Shown: positions 53,648 through 63,609, numbered from the stretch's first letter. The stretch is DNA of 64,000 bases from Citrobacter amalonaticus (GCA_028994555.1 JARDVN010000001.1:310001-374000), one strand, 5' to 3'. The notes: generated from the sequence alone by a model not told the origin. Numbers and translations are program-made.

Positions 53648-54127
53648 ATGAAACTTTACCAACCCGCTTCAGAAAAAGAAGAACTACAGCTCTCTGTTTG
53701 TCAGCGCCTGATTGGCGAGAAAAGTTACCTCTCACAGGAGGAGATCCGCCGCGATCTGCAAAACTACGGCTTTGAAACCATCAGCCAGTCGACGGTTTCC
53801 CGCCTGCTCAAAATTCTTGGCGTTATAAAAATTAGAAATACGAAAGGGCAAAAAATTTATTCCGTCAATCCGCAATTGCGTCCAGCCCCCGATGCCGCCC
53901 GTTCCATTTCTGAAATGGTGGTGAGCGTGGAGCATAACAGCGAATTTATCCTTATCCATACAGCGGCCGGATATGGTCGCGCCGTCGCCCGGATCCTCGA
54001 TTATCATGCTCTGCCGGAAATCCTGGGCGTGGTTGCGGGTAGCAGTATTGTCTGGGTTGCTCCGCGGGTGGTTCAGCGTACCGCCCTGGTCCACAAGCAG
54101 ATTAATTATTTACTTAAAATGAATTGA
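53648..54127 (+). CDS. ArgR-family regulator of the ADI operon, arginine-site Asp pair replaced
   Basis: 159 residues (two adjacent ATGs at 53645 and 53648). N-terminal winged helix: YLSQEEIRRDLQNYGFETISQSTVSRLLKILGVIKIRN. C-terminal oligomerisation and ligand domain: FILIHTAAGYGRAVARILDYHALPEILGVVAGSSIVWVAPR. In E. coli ArgR the matching segment is GTIAGDDTIFTTP, and the two Asp bind arginine; here they are Ser132-Ser133. A second ArgR near the ADI genes is also known in Salmonella. I infer a regulator of arcACB-orr-arcD that senses arginine differently or not at all. Confidence 0.9.
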   Translation: MKLYQPASEKEELQLSVCQRLIGEKSYLSQEEIRRDLQNYGFETISQSTVSRLLKILGVIKIRNTKGQKIYSVNPQLRPAPDAARSISEMVVSVEHNSEFILIHTAAGYGRAVARILDYHALPEILGVVAGSSIVWVAPRVVQRTALVHKQINYLLKMN

Positions 54128-54172
54128 TATTCATTAAAACCGTTTGCGTTGAATAAAAACGGCATTTTTTGC

Positions 54173-54213
54173 TTGATCCACAAACGGAGCTGAGTATAAT
54201 CGCGGACAATTTG
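54173..54213 (+). promoter_or_regulatory. pyrLBI promoter with UTP-sensitive start region
   Basis: TTGATC at 54173-54178 and TATAAT at 54195-54200 (16-nt spacer). The expected start AATTTG at 54208-54213 is the same as in E. coli pyrBI, where polymerase stutters on the three T when UTP is high and so lowers expression. Confidence 0.8.
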
Positions 54214-54225
54214 CCGGGAGGAAGT

Positions 54226-54327
54226 ATGGTCCAGTGTGTACGACATTCTGTCTTACCGCGTCTGAAAGCAGACGCTGGCCTGCCGTTTTTCTTTCCGTTG
54301 ATCACCTATTCCCAGCCCCTCAAATGA
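54226..54327 (+). CDS. pyrL: pyrBI operon leader peptide PyrL
   Basis: 33 residues ([20 protein letters not shown]...), with GGGAGG before the ATG. The Phe/Leu/Pro-rich stretch [15 protein letters not shown] lies over U-rich codons that make polymerase pause when UTP is low. It ends at TGA in the loop of the attenuator hairpin, so it is shorter than the 44-residue E. coli peptide. Translation of the leader near the pausing polymerase prevents termination. Confidence 0.92.
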
Positions 54328-54340
54328 GGGGCTTTTTTTT
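54314..54340 (+). terminator. pyrBI attenuator
   Basis: AGCCCCT (54314-54320) and AGGGGCT (54327-54333) form a hairpin followed by eight T (54333-54340), 22 nt before pyrB. High UTP lets transcription end here; low UTP keeps the ribosome close and lets it pass. Confidence 0.93.
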
Positions 54341-54362
54341 GCCCAGGCGTCAGGAGATAAAC

Positions 54363-55299
54363 ATGGCTAACCCGCTATATCAAAAACACATCATTTCCAT
54401 AAACGACCTCAGTCGCGACGACCTCAATCTGGTGCTGGCGACAGCGGCGAAATTAAAAGCTAACCCTCAGCCGGAACTGCTCAAACACAAGGTGATTGCC
54501 AGTTGCTTCTTTGAAGCCTCGACCCGTACCCGCCTGTCGTTTGAAACCTCTATGCACCGCCTGGGCGCCAGCGTGGTCGGCTTTTCCGACAGCGCCAATA
54601 CGTCGCTGGGTAAAAAAAGGCGAGACGCTGGCAGATACCATCTCTGTAATCAGCACCTACGTTGACGCGATCGTGATGCGCCACCCGCAGGAAGGCGCGG
54701 CGCGTCTGGCGACCGAATTCTCCGGTAAGGTGCCGGTACTGAACGCCGGCGACGGTTCGAATCAGCATCCGACCCAGACGCTGCTGGATCTGTTCACCAT
54801 TCAGGAAACGCAAGGGCGTCTGAACAACCTGCATGTGGCGATGGTCGGCGACCTGAAATATGGCCGTACCGTCCACTCCCTGACCCAGGCGCTGGCGAAG
54901 TTTGATGGCAACCGCTTCTACTTCATCGCCCCGGATGCGCTGGCGATGCCGCAGTACATTCTCGATATGCTCGACGAAAAAGGCATTGCCTGGAGCCTGC
55001 ACGCCTCAATCGAGGAAGTGATGGCGGAGGTGGACATTCTGTACATGACCCGCGTGCAGAAAGAGCGTCTGGATCCTTCAGAATACGCCAACGTGAAGGC
55101 CCAGTTTGTTCTGCGCGCCAGCGACCTGACGGGGGCGCGGGAAAACATGAAGGTACTGCATCCGCTGCCACGTATAGATGAAATCGCCACGGACGTGGAT
55201 AAAACGCCTCACGCCTGGTACTTCCAGCAGGCAGGCAACGGGATTTTCGCGCGCCAGGCGTTACTGGCATTGGTTCTGACTAGCGATTTGGCACTGTAA
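54363..55299 (+). CDS. pyrB: Aspartate carbamoyltransferase catalytic subunit PyrB (one frame break)
   Basis: Corrected length 311 residues, as in E. coli; seven A at 54612-54618 should be six, giving [18 protein letters not shown], which contains the 80s loop with the catalytic Ser and Lys. Carbamoyl-phosphate site [34 protein letters not shown]. It makes carbamoyl aspartate, the first step committed to pyrimidines. Works as catalytic trimers joined by PyrI dimers. The break would destroy the enzyme, so I take it as an error. Confidence 0.95.
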
Positions 55300-55313
55300 G
55301 GGGAGATAACGAG

Positions 55314-55775
55314 ATGACACACGATAATAAACTGCAGGTTGAAGCGATCAAATGCGGCACCGTAATCGACCATATTCCCGCCCAGATCGGCTTTAAATTG
55401 CTGACCCTGTTCAAGCTGACTGAAACCGACCAGCGCATCACCATCGGCCTTAATCTGCCTTCCGGTGAAATGGGACGTAAGGACCTGATTAAAATCGAGA
55501 ATACCTTCCTGACCGCCGAGCAGGTGAACCAGTTGTCACTGTATGCGCCACAGGCTACCGTTAACCGTATCGACAACTACGACGTGGTGGGTAAATCACG
55601 CCCAAGCCTGCCGGACCGCATCGACAGCGTGCTGGTCTGCCCAAACAGCAACTGCATCAGCCACGCTGAGCCGGTTTCTTCCAGTTTCGCAGTGAAAAAA
55701 CGCGTGGATGACATCGCACTTAAATGCAAATACTGCGAAAAAGAGTTTTCTCATTATGTGGTGCTGGCCAACTAA
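55314..55775 (+). CDS. pyrI: Aspartate carbamoyltransferase regulatory subunit PyrI
   Basis: 153 residues. The N-terminal allosteric domain binds ATP, CTP and UTP ([22 protein letters not shown]); the C-terminal zinc domain has four Cys in CPNSNC and CKYC. It gives feedback inhibition by CTP. 14 nt after pyrB, same operon. Intact. Confidence 0.97.
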   Translation: MTHDNKLQVEAIKCGTVIDHIPAQIGFKLLTLFKLTETDQRITIGLNLPSGEMGRKDLIKIENTFLTAEQVNQLSLYAPQATVNRIDNYDVVGKSRPSLPDRIDSVLVCPNSNCISHAEPVSSSFAVKKRVDDIALKCKYCEKEFSHYVVLAN

Positions 55776-55851
55776 TTGCGGTTGGTTAAAAATTCGTGGC
55801 TCCCTATAATGCCAGAGAAATTTCATTAACCGCTGTACTTCAGGAGAAATC

Positions 55852-56238
55852 ATGAGCAAAACTATCGCGACGGAAAATGCACCCGCAGCAATCGGTCCAT
55901 ATGTTCAGGGCGTAGATCTGGGCAGCATGATCATCACTTCCGGCCAGATTCCGGTAGACCCGAAAACCGGCAGCGTATCGGACGACGTCTCCGCGCAGGC
56001 GCGTCAGTCGCTGGAAAACGTGAAAGCCATCGTTGAAGCCGCAGGCCTGAAAGTAGGCGACATCGTGAAAACGACCGTCTTTGTCAAAGATCTGAACGAT
56101 TTCGCCACCGTCAACGCCACCTACGAAGCGTTCTTCACTGAGCATAACGCCACCTTCCCGGCACGTTCCTGTGTGGAAGTGGCGCGTCTGCCAAAAGACG
56201 TGAAGATTGAGATCGAAGCGATCGCCGTTCGTCGCTAA
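55852..56238 (+). CDS. ridA: 2-iminobutanoate/2-iminopropanoate deaminase RidA
   Basis: 128 residues of the YjgF/YER057c/UK114 family. The active-site Arg is in ARSCVEVARLPKDVKIEIEAIAV, and the N-terminus is IATENAPAAIGPYVQGV. It hydrolyses reactive enamines and imines made by PLP enzymes such as threonine dehydratase. 76 nt after pyrI, with its own ribosome site AGGAG. Intact. Confidence 0.97.
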   Translation: MSKTIATENAPAAIGPYVQGVDLGSMIITSGQIPVDPKTGSVSDDVSAQARQSLENVKAIVEAAGLKVGDIVKTTVFVKDLNDFATVNATYEAFFTEHNATFPARSCVEVARLPKDVKIEIEAIAVRR

Positions 56239-56245
56239 ACAATAA

Positions 56246-56273
56246 AAAATCCGGGCATACCAGCCCGGATTTT
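56246..56273. terminator. Bidirectional terminator between ridA and dctM
   Basis: AAATCCGGGC and GCCCGGATTT form a perfect stem around ATACCA, flanked by A-rich and T-rich ends. Confidence 0.88.
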
Positions 56274-56289
56274 CGTCACTGCACCATCA

Positions 56290-57578
56290 TCACATCACGC
56301 CAAAGAATTTCGGCAGGAACAGCGAAATCGCCGGAATATACGTCACCAGCAAGAGCACCAGGAATAGCACCGCATAAAACGGTAGCATCGCCTTCACCAC
56401 CTGCTCAATCTTCTGCTTGCTCACCGCACTGGCAACAAACAGCACTGAGCCCACCGGCGGCGTGATCAGGCCAATCCCCAGGTTCACCAGCATAATCATC
56501 CCGAAATGGACCGGATCAATACCGAGCGCGTTAGTGACCGGCAGCAGCACAGGGGTCAGGATCAGGATCAGCGGCGCCATGTCCATCAGCGTACCGATCA
56601 GCAGCAGCATGATATTAATGCACATCAGGATGACATACTTATTATCCGAGATGCTGGTAAACGCTTCGGTAATGCGCATCGGCAGCTGCATATAGGTCAT
56701 GATGGCGCCAAACGCTGCCGCGAAACCGATCAGGATCATCACGATGGTCACGGTCTTCACAGTGCGATACATCAGCTTCGGCAGTTCAGACCACTTATAG
56801 TCGCGGTAGATAAACATGGTGACAAAGAACGCCCACAGGCAGGCGATCGCCGCCGATTCCGTCGCGGTAAAAATACCAGAAAGGATCCCCCCCCATAATG
56901 ATGACGACCGTCATCAGCCCCCACAGCGTATCGAGAAAGATCTTCAGCGCCTGTCGGAACGGCACACGCTCCCCTTTCGGGTAGCCGCGCTTATGGGCAA
57001 AGCCCACGCACATCACCATCAGGGTAAAACTCAGCAATAGCCCGGGCAGGATCCCGGCAATAAACAGCGCGGCAATCGACACCGTACCGCCCGTCGCCAG
57101 CGAGTAAATTACCGAGTTATGGCTTGGCGGCGTCAGGATTGCCTGCACGGAACCGCTGGCGGTGACCGCGGCGGCAAAGTCGCGCGGATATCCCTTCTTA
57201 TCCATTTCGGGGATCATCACCGAACCGATCGATGCGGTGTCCGCCACTGACGATCCTGAGATCGCGCCGAAGAAGGTCGATGCCACAATGTTCACCAGCG
57301 ACAGGCCGCCGCGAATGAAGCCAACGAAGATATAGGCGAAGTTCACTAATCGCCGCGCAATCCCCCCCTTCCGCCATAATGGCGCCAGCCAGAATGAAGA
57401 ACGGGATCGCCAACAGTGAGAATTTGTTCACACCATTGGTCAACTGGATCATCACCGCTTCCAGCGGGATGTCGATATACCACGCCCCGACGATCGCGCT
57501 GATCCCCACCGCGTACGCCACCGGCACCCCTATCGCCAGCATGATGCCAAGCGTAAAAACGAGAATAAATGCATCCAT
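56290..57578 (-). CDS. dctM: TRAP transporter large permease DctM (two frame breaks)
   Basis: Corrected length 428 residues; eight C at 56887-56894 should be seven (MGGILSGIFTATESAA) and seven C at 57362-57368 should be six (GAIMAEGGIARRLVNFAYIFVG). About 12 membrane segments, with the family phrases SGSSVADTASIG, MIPEMDKKGYPRDFAAAVTASGS and GLITPPVGSVLF. It forms the sodium- or proton-driven channel for a solute delivered by DctP. Last gene of the dctP-dctQ-dctM operon. Confidence 0.92.
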
Positions 57579-57608
57579 CTGCTTTCCCCTATGAAGTCGG
57601 TTCGGTCA

Positions 57609-58118
57609 TCAACTGGTTGAACCCAGCATGACCACGGGACGTTGATACTGGTTGCCACGACAAATCTTTTCGATGATGAAAAGCAGCGTGATCGCCGAAC
57701 CGACAGGTAGCGGAAGATAGTTTTCCCCGGCAGTTAAAATTGGGAATTCTGCTACGGGTTGTTGCCACAACTCATAACAGAGCGTCGAACCGTACCAAAG
57801 AATAAAAATACTGATCGCCAGCAGCATCAGATCGGCGACGATAAAGCAGATCCGGCGCCCCACTTCGCCAAGACGATCGGTCACCATACTGACCGCAATA
57901 TGCGACCCCGCGCGATAGCTGACCGCCGCACCAATAAAGGTGAACGTCACCATACACAATATGGCGACCGGCTCAGGCCATGACAGCGCGCTGTTCATCA
58001 CGTAGCGCGCGAATATCCCCACGGGAATAACCGCCACCATTACCAATAAAGCCAGCCCGGCAATCCACATTGAAATTCGATACAGCACATCCATTACCGA
58101 TGAATAACATTCACCCAT
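57609..58118 (-). CDS. dctQ: TRAP transporter small permease DctQ
   Basis: 169 residues from the ATG at 58118 (GAGGTG spaced 6 nt); earlier in-frame starts at 58127 and 58124 lie in that site. Four membrane segments: ISMWIAGLALLVMVAVIPVGIFARYVM, PVAILCMVTFTFIGAAVSY, ICFIVADLMLLAISIFILWYG and VGSAITLLFIIEKI. Membrane partner of DctM. 30 nt before dctM. Confidence 0.9.
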   Translation of the reverse strand: MGECYSSVMDVLYRISMWIAGLALLVMVAVIPVGIFARYVMNSALSWPEPVAILCMVTFTFIGAAVSYRAGSHIAVSMVTDRLGEVGRRICFIVADLMLLAISIFILWYGSTLCYELWQQPVAEFPILTAGENYLPLPVGSAITLLFIIEKICRGNQYQRPVVMLGSTS

Positions 58119-58179
58119 AATCATCACCTCGAACGAATAACCGATTCAGGCAGGTGACCTCCGTCACCCGCCTGATGAA

Positions 58180-59157
58180 TTACTTCACATCCTGAATTCG
58201 CTTGATCAAATCCTGGTGGTCTTTACCGTATTGATCCCGGACGGGCTGTGTGGCTTTATAGAAATATTCCGTATCGATGTCATGGAAATTCACCCCATTC
58301 GCTTTCATCGTTTCCAGTGATTTCGCATTATAGGCTTCCCAGAGTTGACGCTGCTCCATTTGTGCTTCTTTCGCCAGTTTAATAATTAATTCCTGATCTT
58401 CTTTTTTCAGCTTGTCCCACTTAGCTTTTGAAAACAGGAACAGTTCAGGAATAATGAAATGCTTACTCCAGGTGTAATTTTTGGCGACCGGCAGATAGTT
58501 ATGCGCAACAAAGGTCGGTGGGTTATTTTCCGTGCCATCAATCACCCCGGTCTGCATCCCGCTGAACACTTCACTGGTGCCCATTGCAATCGCATTCGCC
58601 CCCATCGCTTTTAAGGTATCGAGCGATACCGGGCTGGTCTGAACACGGATTTTCATCCCTTTCAGGTCTTCCGGTTTCACCACCGGATCCTTGGTAATCA
58701 GGTTGCGCGTCCCGGCATCCATCCAGCCGAGAAACACCAGTCGGGACTGACTGTTGGCGGTGAGCCTGTCACCAATTTCCTGACCAATCGCCCCGTCCAG
58801 TACCTTGTGCAGGTGATCTTCATCGCGGAAGATATAGGGCAGCGTAAAAACGTTAATCTCTGGCAATATGGCAGCAACCGGAGACATCGACACGCGGATA
58901 ATATCGATCGCACCCAGTTGCGCCTGCTCAATCATCTGCTTTTCATCACCCAGTACACCGCCAGGGAAGGTTTTAATATCCAGACGCCCGTCGGTCGCAG
59001 CGCTGAGTTTTTCGCCCATATGTTTTACGGCAACCACGTTCGGATAATCCGCCGGATGAACATCTGCCGCACGCAGCGTTTGCGCAGACGCCACCTGAGC
59101 TGCCAGTACTAAGGCAGAACCCATGCACAGATTTAACAAGGTTTTGGTCAGTTTCAT
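58180..59157 (-). CDS. dctP: TRAP transporter solute-binding protein DctP
   Basis: 325 residues with a signal peptide ending QVASAQ. DctP/YiaO fold: conserved Arg in MKIRVQTSPV, which holds the carboxylate of the solute, GVIDGTENNPPTF and LFLFSKAKWDKL. The N-terminal LRAADVHPADYPNVVAVKHMGEKL is like proteins that bind sugar acids or other small organic acids, but the solute cannot be told from sequence. First gene of the TRAP operon. Intact. Confidence 0.92.
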   Translation of the reverse strand: MKLTKTLLNLCMGSALVLAAQVASAQTLRAADVHPADYPNVVAVKHMGEKLSAATDGRLDIKTFPGGVLGDEKQMIEQAQLGAIDIIRVSMSPVAAILPEINVFTLPYIFRDEDHLHKVLDGAIGQEIGDRLTANSQSRLVFLGWMDAGTRNLITKDPVVKPEDLKGMKIRVQTSPVSLDTLKAMGANAIAMGTSEVFSGMQTGVIDGTENNPPTFVAHNYLPVAKNYTWSKHFIIPELFLFSKAKWDKLKKEDQELIIKLAKEAQMEQRQLWEAYNAKSLETMKANGVNFHDIDTEYFYKATQPVRDQYGKDHQDLIKRIQDVK

Positions 59158-59514
59158 TTTTCCATCTCCAGAGGTTTATAATTCTCATTAATACAAACGA
59201 CTTGCAGGATAGAGGGCCGCCTTAATTAAAAGGGACAGTAAGGAATGACATTGCCCAGGCAGACGCGTCGGTGTAACAAAGTATTACGATGATTATGTTC
59301 ATAAAATGATGAAGGATGGAATTTTTTTTAGCACGCTGTTTCATTTTTGCAATGAAGGTCGTTTTCCTGGAAAAAAGATGTTCTGAAGTGGGCTGAAATT
59401 GTGATCGACCACACCTCTTTCGTTTTTCAAAAAAAATAAAACACGAAGGGGGGAAGAATATATTTTTGCGCGATGAAAAAGAAAAATGGCTGCCGACGCA
59501 GCCATTCTTTTCGT
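59158..59514. other. Region between mgtA and dctP
   Basis: 357 nt without a gene. The mgtA terminator lies at its right end (59481-59509). The remainder must hold the TRAP promoter; TGTGATCGACCACACC near 59400 looks like a CRP site but lacks the correct spacing. Confidence 0.5.
59481..59509 (-). terminator. Rho-independent terminator of mgtA
   Basis: ATGGCTGC (59486-59493) and GCAGCCAT (59498-59505) form a stem; on the minus strand TTTTTC and more T follow. Confidence 0.85.
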
Positions 59515-62224
59515 TTACTGCCAGCCGTAGCGGCGGCTATAGAATCCTTTTACCAGTTGCGTTAACGTCATATATCCCGCCAGAATCGCCACTAACCAGG
59601 GGAAATAACTCAGCGGTAATGCCTGCAATTGCAGATAACCTGCCAGCGGTGAGAACGGCAGCGCAATTCCCACGACCATCACCACCAGCGTCATCAGCAT
59701 CAGCGGCCAGGCGGCGCGACTCTGAATGAACGGCACGCGGCGCGTACGAATCATATGCACAATCAGCGTTTGTGACAGCAGCCCCACCACAAACCAGCCG
59801 GACTGAAACAGCGTTTGCGCTTCCGGCACATTGGCGTGGAAGACCCACCACATCAGGCAGAACGTCAGAATGTCGAAGATGGAGCTGATCGGGCCGAAGA
59901 AGAGCATGAAACGGCCTAAATCTGTGGGGTTCCAGCGCTGCGGTTTCTGGATTTGCTCATCATCAACATTATCAAACGGGATCGCCACCTGGGATACATC
60001 GTACAACAGGTTCTGGATCAGCAAGTGCAGCGGCAACATCGGCAGGAATGGCAAAAAAGGCGCTCGCCACCAGCACGCTAAAGACGTTGCCAAAGTTAGA
60101 ACTGGCGGTCATTTTGATGTACTTCAGCATATTGGAGAACGTACGGCGCCCTTCAATTACGCCTTCTTCCAGTACCATCAGGCTCTTTTCCAGCAGGATG
60201 ATATCTGCCGCTTCACGGGCGATATCCACCGCGCCATCAACGGAAATACCAATATCTGCCGTCCGCAGCGCCGGTGCGTCATTAATACCGTCTCCCATAA
60301 AGCCCACCACGTGGCCTTCACGTTTGAGCAGCCGGACGATCCGCTCTTTATGCATCGGCGTCAGGCGTGCGAACAGCGTGGTACGCTGAGCCAGCGCGGC
60401 CAGCGCGTCGTCGCTCATACCTTCTATCTCATTTCCGACAACCACCTCGCCGGCGTCCAGGCCCACCTCATGGCACACCTTCGCGGCCACCAGTTCGCTG
60501 TCGCCGGTCAGGATCTTCACGGTGATGCCACTGGCTTTCAGCGCCTTCAGGGCCGGCGCGGTGGTCTCCTTCGGTGGATCGAGGAAGGCGATGTAGCCTT
60601 CGAGGATCAGATCGGATTCATCTATACGCTGGTAATCACCTTCCCGCGCCGGCAGGTATTTGGTCGCCACGGCGACGACGCGCAGCCCCTGACGATTCAG
60701 CGTATCGGTCACGCGCTTCACCCGACGCAGCATGTTGTCATCCAGCGGTACAATTTCGCCGTTATGGCGCACCTGCGTACAGACGCCGAGGATCTCCTGC
60801 AGCGCACCTTTACATACCAGCTGATGTACATCCGTCTCTTCTGCCACCACTACCGACATCCGACGGCGCTCAAAATCAAACGGGATCTCATCAATTTTCT
60901 GCCAGCGGGTAGACAATTCGCGCGCGGAAGATTCATCAACACCTTCCAGCACGGCGGTATCCAACAGGTTTTTCAGTCCGGTCTGGTAATGGCTGTTCAG
61001 CCACGCGGCGTGCAGCACACGCTCGCTGGGCTTACCGGAGATATCCGTATGATTTTCCAGCACGATTTTGTCCTGAGTCAGCGTGCCGGTTTTATCGGTG
61101 CACAGCACATCCATCGCGCCGAAGTTCTGAATCGCATCCAGATGTTTGACGATCACTTTTTGCTTCGACAGTTTCACCGCCCCGCGCGCCAGCGTCGAGG
61201 TGACAATCATCGGCAGCATTTCCGGCGTCAGGCCCACGGCGACGGAGAGCGCAAACAGCGCCGCTTCCCACCAGTCACCTTTGGTATAACCGTTGATGAG
61301 CAATACCACTGGCGCCATCACCAGCATAAAGCGAATCAACAGCATACTGACGCGACTGATCCCCTTCTGAAAGGCGTTCTGCTCACTTTCCTGTTCGCTG
61401 ACGCGCCCTGCCAGTTGACCAAACCAGGTATTAGCGCCGGTGGCGATGACCATCGCCTGCGCCGTACCGCTCACCACGTTAGTGCCCATAAAGCACAAGG
61501 TGTCGCATTCAAGTGGGTTGCTTTGGCTGACTTCGCGTGTACGCGCCACTTTCTCCACCGGCAGCGATTCGCCGGTCAACGACGCCTGTGCGACAAAGAG
61601 ATCCCGCGCCTGAATCACCCGCAAATCGGCGGGGATCATGTCTCCCGCCGACAGCTTGATAATGTCACCGGGCACCAGTTGATCAAGAGGCAGCTCAACC
61701 CAGCCGTTTTCCCCTTTCTCATTGATCACCCGCAACACCGTCGCGGTATTGCTGACCATCGCTTTCAGCGCATCTGCCGCTTTGGTGGAACGCGCTTCCT
61801 GCACAAAGTTAAGCAGCGTGGAAATCACCACCATCAGGGCGATCACCCCGGCGGCGAACAGATCTTCCGTGGCATACGAAATAGCCCCAAGAAGAGTCAG
61901 CAAGATATTGAACGGGTTGCGATAACAGACCCACAGATGCTTCCACCACGGTGACGGTTTCTGGGTCGGCAGAAGGTTTTCACCGTGTTGTTGGCGGGCG
62001 GCATTCACCTCTGCCGCATTGAGTCCTTCCGGATGCGCATTAAACGTTTTCCATAGCGTCTTTTCATCCATCACGGCCACTTTCAGGCAGTGTTCGCTCA
62101 GTGACGCAGGAATGGGGGCACTGGCGATCGACCGGGCATTCGGTAACGGATCGCGATGCACCAGGCGATGGGGCAGATGGCGGCCAAGCCGGGAAAAAAG
62201 CTGGCGAGTGAGATTTTTAAACAT
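59515..62224 (-). CDS. mgtA: Magnesium-importing P-type ATPase MgtA (one frame break)
   Basis: Corrected length 902 residues; six A at 60053-60058 should be five, giving VASAFLPFLPMLPLHLLIQNLLYD. P3B-type ATPase: actuator TGESLPVEK, phosphorylation motif DKTGTLT, MVGDGIND-type FMGDGINDAPAL, and membrane segment 4 VGLTPEMLPMIV. It brings Mg2+ into the cytoplasm with ATP. Length equals Salmonella MgtA and is four more than E. coli. Controlled by PhoP and by a long leader RNA. Confidence 0.95.
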
Positions 62225-62493
62225 AAGCAGTCCCTCCGCGCCAATAATACGGGCGCAGAAATATCCTTCAGGCGTGGCAAAGCCTTACCTGACAGGTAAC
62301 ATGATTTTCCAAACAGGGACGTTAAGGCGTCACTGTCTTACAGCACCGGTAAGACAGCGAAAGGCAGACTTACCGGAAAGCGAGAGTTCTCCGTTTTGGG
62401 AGAGGGGTGGGATCGGGATCCATAAAGCCTCCGGTAAGTGAATGATTTAAGCCGCAGATTATCAGTTGTAGATCATAATATTTGTGGCACTTA
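62225..62493 (-). ncRNA. mgtA leader RNA, Mg2+-sensing 5' UTR
   Basis: About 269 nt from the inferred start near 62493 to the mgtA ATG, close to the 264 nt reported for Salmonella. It contains the mgtL leader peptide and several G/C-rich inverted segments. In Salmonella and E. coli the leader shifts between structures with Mg2+ level and proline supply, and lets Rho stop transcription. Folding was not computed. Confidence 0.75.
62370..62423 (-). CDS. mgtL: mgtA leader peptide MgtL
   Basis: 17 residues, MDPDPTPLPKRRTLAFR, with GGAGG before the ATG at 62423. Salmonella MgtL begins MEPDPTPLPRRR, so the Pro codons at 3, 5, 7 and 9 are kept. Slow decoding of these Pro codons, when proline is short or Mg2+ is low, favours mgtA transcription. 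Confidence 0.9.
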   Translation of the reverse strand: MDPDPTPLPKRRTLAFR

Positions 62494-62500
62494 TGACGAT

Positions 62501-62535
62501 ATAATAACCGCCAGTGATTAAACCAATAATAAACC
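62501..62535 (-). promoter_or_regulatory. PhoP box and -10 of the mgtA promoter
   Basis: On the minus strand GGTTTA-TTATT-GGTTTA (62535-62519) is an exact PhoP box direct repeat. About 11 nt downstream is TTATTAT (near 62508-62502) as -10. PhoP phosphorylated through PhoQ at low Mg2+ binds here. Confidence 0.92.
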
Positions 62536-62610
62536 AGACTTTGCCCATTGAGGTTTCAACACGTAAAGTTACTCTCTTACTTACTTTGCTACATACCACG
62601 GGAAAACAGG

Positions 62611-63558
62611 ATGCAAAATCGGCTGACTATCAAAGACATCGCGCGCTTAAGCGGCGTGGGGAAATCCACCGTTTCCCGTGTGCTGAATAACGAAAGTGGT
62701 GTCAGCGAGCGCACTCGTGAGCGCGTCGAAGCCGTGATGAATCAGCATGGATTTTCCCCCTCTCGTTCAGCCCGCGCCATGCGCGGCCAAAGCGATAAAG
62801 TGGTCGCCATCATTGTGACCCGTCTCGATTCATTGTCAGAAAATCTAGCCGTACAGACGATGCTGCCGGTGTTTTATGAGCAGGGTTACGATCCCATCAT
62901 GATGGAAAGTCAGTTCTCTTCGGACAAAGTGGAAGAGCACCTGGGCATGCTGAAACGCCGCAACATCGATGGCGTGGTGCTGTTTGGCTTTACCGGCATC
63001 ACGGACGCGATGATAGCCCCGTGGCAGGCATCGCTGGTGCTGCTGGCACGGGATGCGAAAGGCTTTGCCTCCGTCTGCTATGACGACGATGGGGCCATTA
63101 AAATCCTGATGCAGCGCCTGTACGATCAGGGGCATCGCAGCATCAGCTTTCTCGGTGTGCCGCACAGTGACGTCACCACCGGAAAGCGCCGCCATGACGC
63201 CTATCTCGCCTTCTGTAAACAACATAAGCTCCACCCTGTCGCGGCCCTGCCAGGGCTTGCGATGAAGCAAGGCTATGAGCATGCCGCGAGCGTGATTACG
63301 CCGGACACCACCGCGCTGGTCTGCGCCACAGATACCCTCGCGCTCGGCGCCAGTAAGTATTTGCAGGAACAGCGGGTCGAGAACCTGCAACTGGCGAGCG
63401 TCGGTAATACGCCGCTGATGAAATTCCTGCATCCGGAGATCGTTACGGTTGATCCCGGCTATGCCGAAGCCGGACGACAGGCGGCTGCCCAGTTGATCGA
63501 GCAGATCAACGGACGCTGCGATCTGCGCCAAATCGTCATTCCTTCCACCCTTTCCTGA
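62611..63558 (+). CDS. treR: Trehalose repressor TreR (LacI family)
   Basis: 315 residues from the ATG at 62611 (MQNRLTIKDIARLSGVGKSTVSRVLNNESGVSERTRERVEAVM), equal to E. coli TreR; the upstream extension from 62548 is not conserved. The LacI-type HTH is followed by a sugar-phosphate binding domain. It represses treBC and is relieved by trehalose 6-phosphate. Divergent from mgtA. Intact. Confidence 0.96.
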   Translation: MQNRLTIKDIARLSGVGKSTVSRVLNNESGVSERTRERVEAVMNQHGFSPSRSARAMRGQSDKVVAIIVTRLDSLSENLAVQTMLPVFYEQGYDPIMMESQFSSDKVEEHLGMLKRRNIDGVVLFGFTGITDAMIAPWQASLVLLARDAKGFASVCYDDDGAIKILMQRLYDQGHRSISFLGVPHSDVTTGKRRHDAYLAFCKQHKLHPVAALPGLAMKQGYEHAASVITPDTTALVCATDTLALGASKYLQEQRVENLQLASVGNTPLMKFLHPEIVTVDPGYAEAGRQAAAQLIEQINGRCDLRQIVIPSTLS

Positions 63559-63609
63559 ATCAGGGCTGATCGCTTTCTGAACGATAATTTGTGATCTTCG
63601 CTGCGTTTC

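Noticed and set aside
59395-59415. CRP site upstream of the TRAP operon
   Set aside because: The half-sites TGTGG and TCACA on the minus strand are only 4 nt apart, where CRP needs 6.
59831-61954. A 707-codon open frame on the plus strand
   Set aside because: It lies wholly antisense to mgtA, has a His/Gln/Arg-rich composition typical of a reverse-complement shadow, and no ribosome site or known motif.
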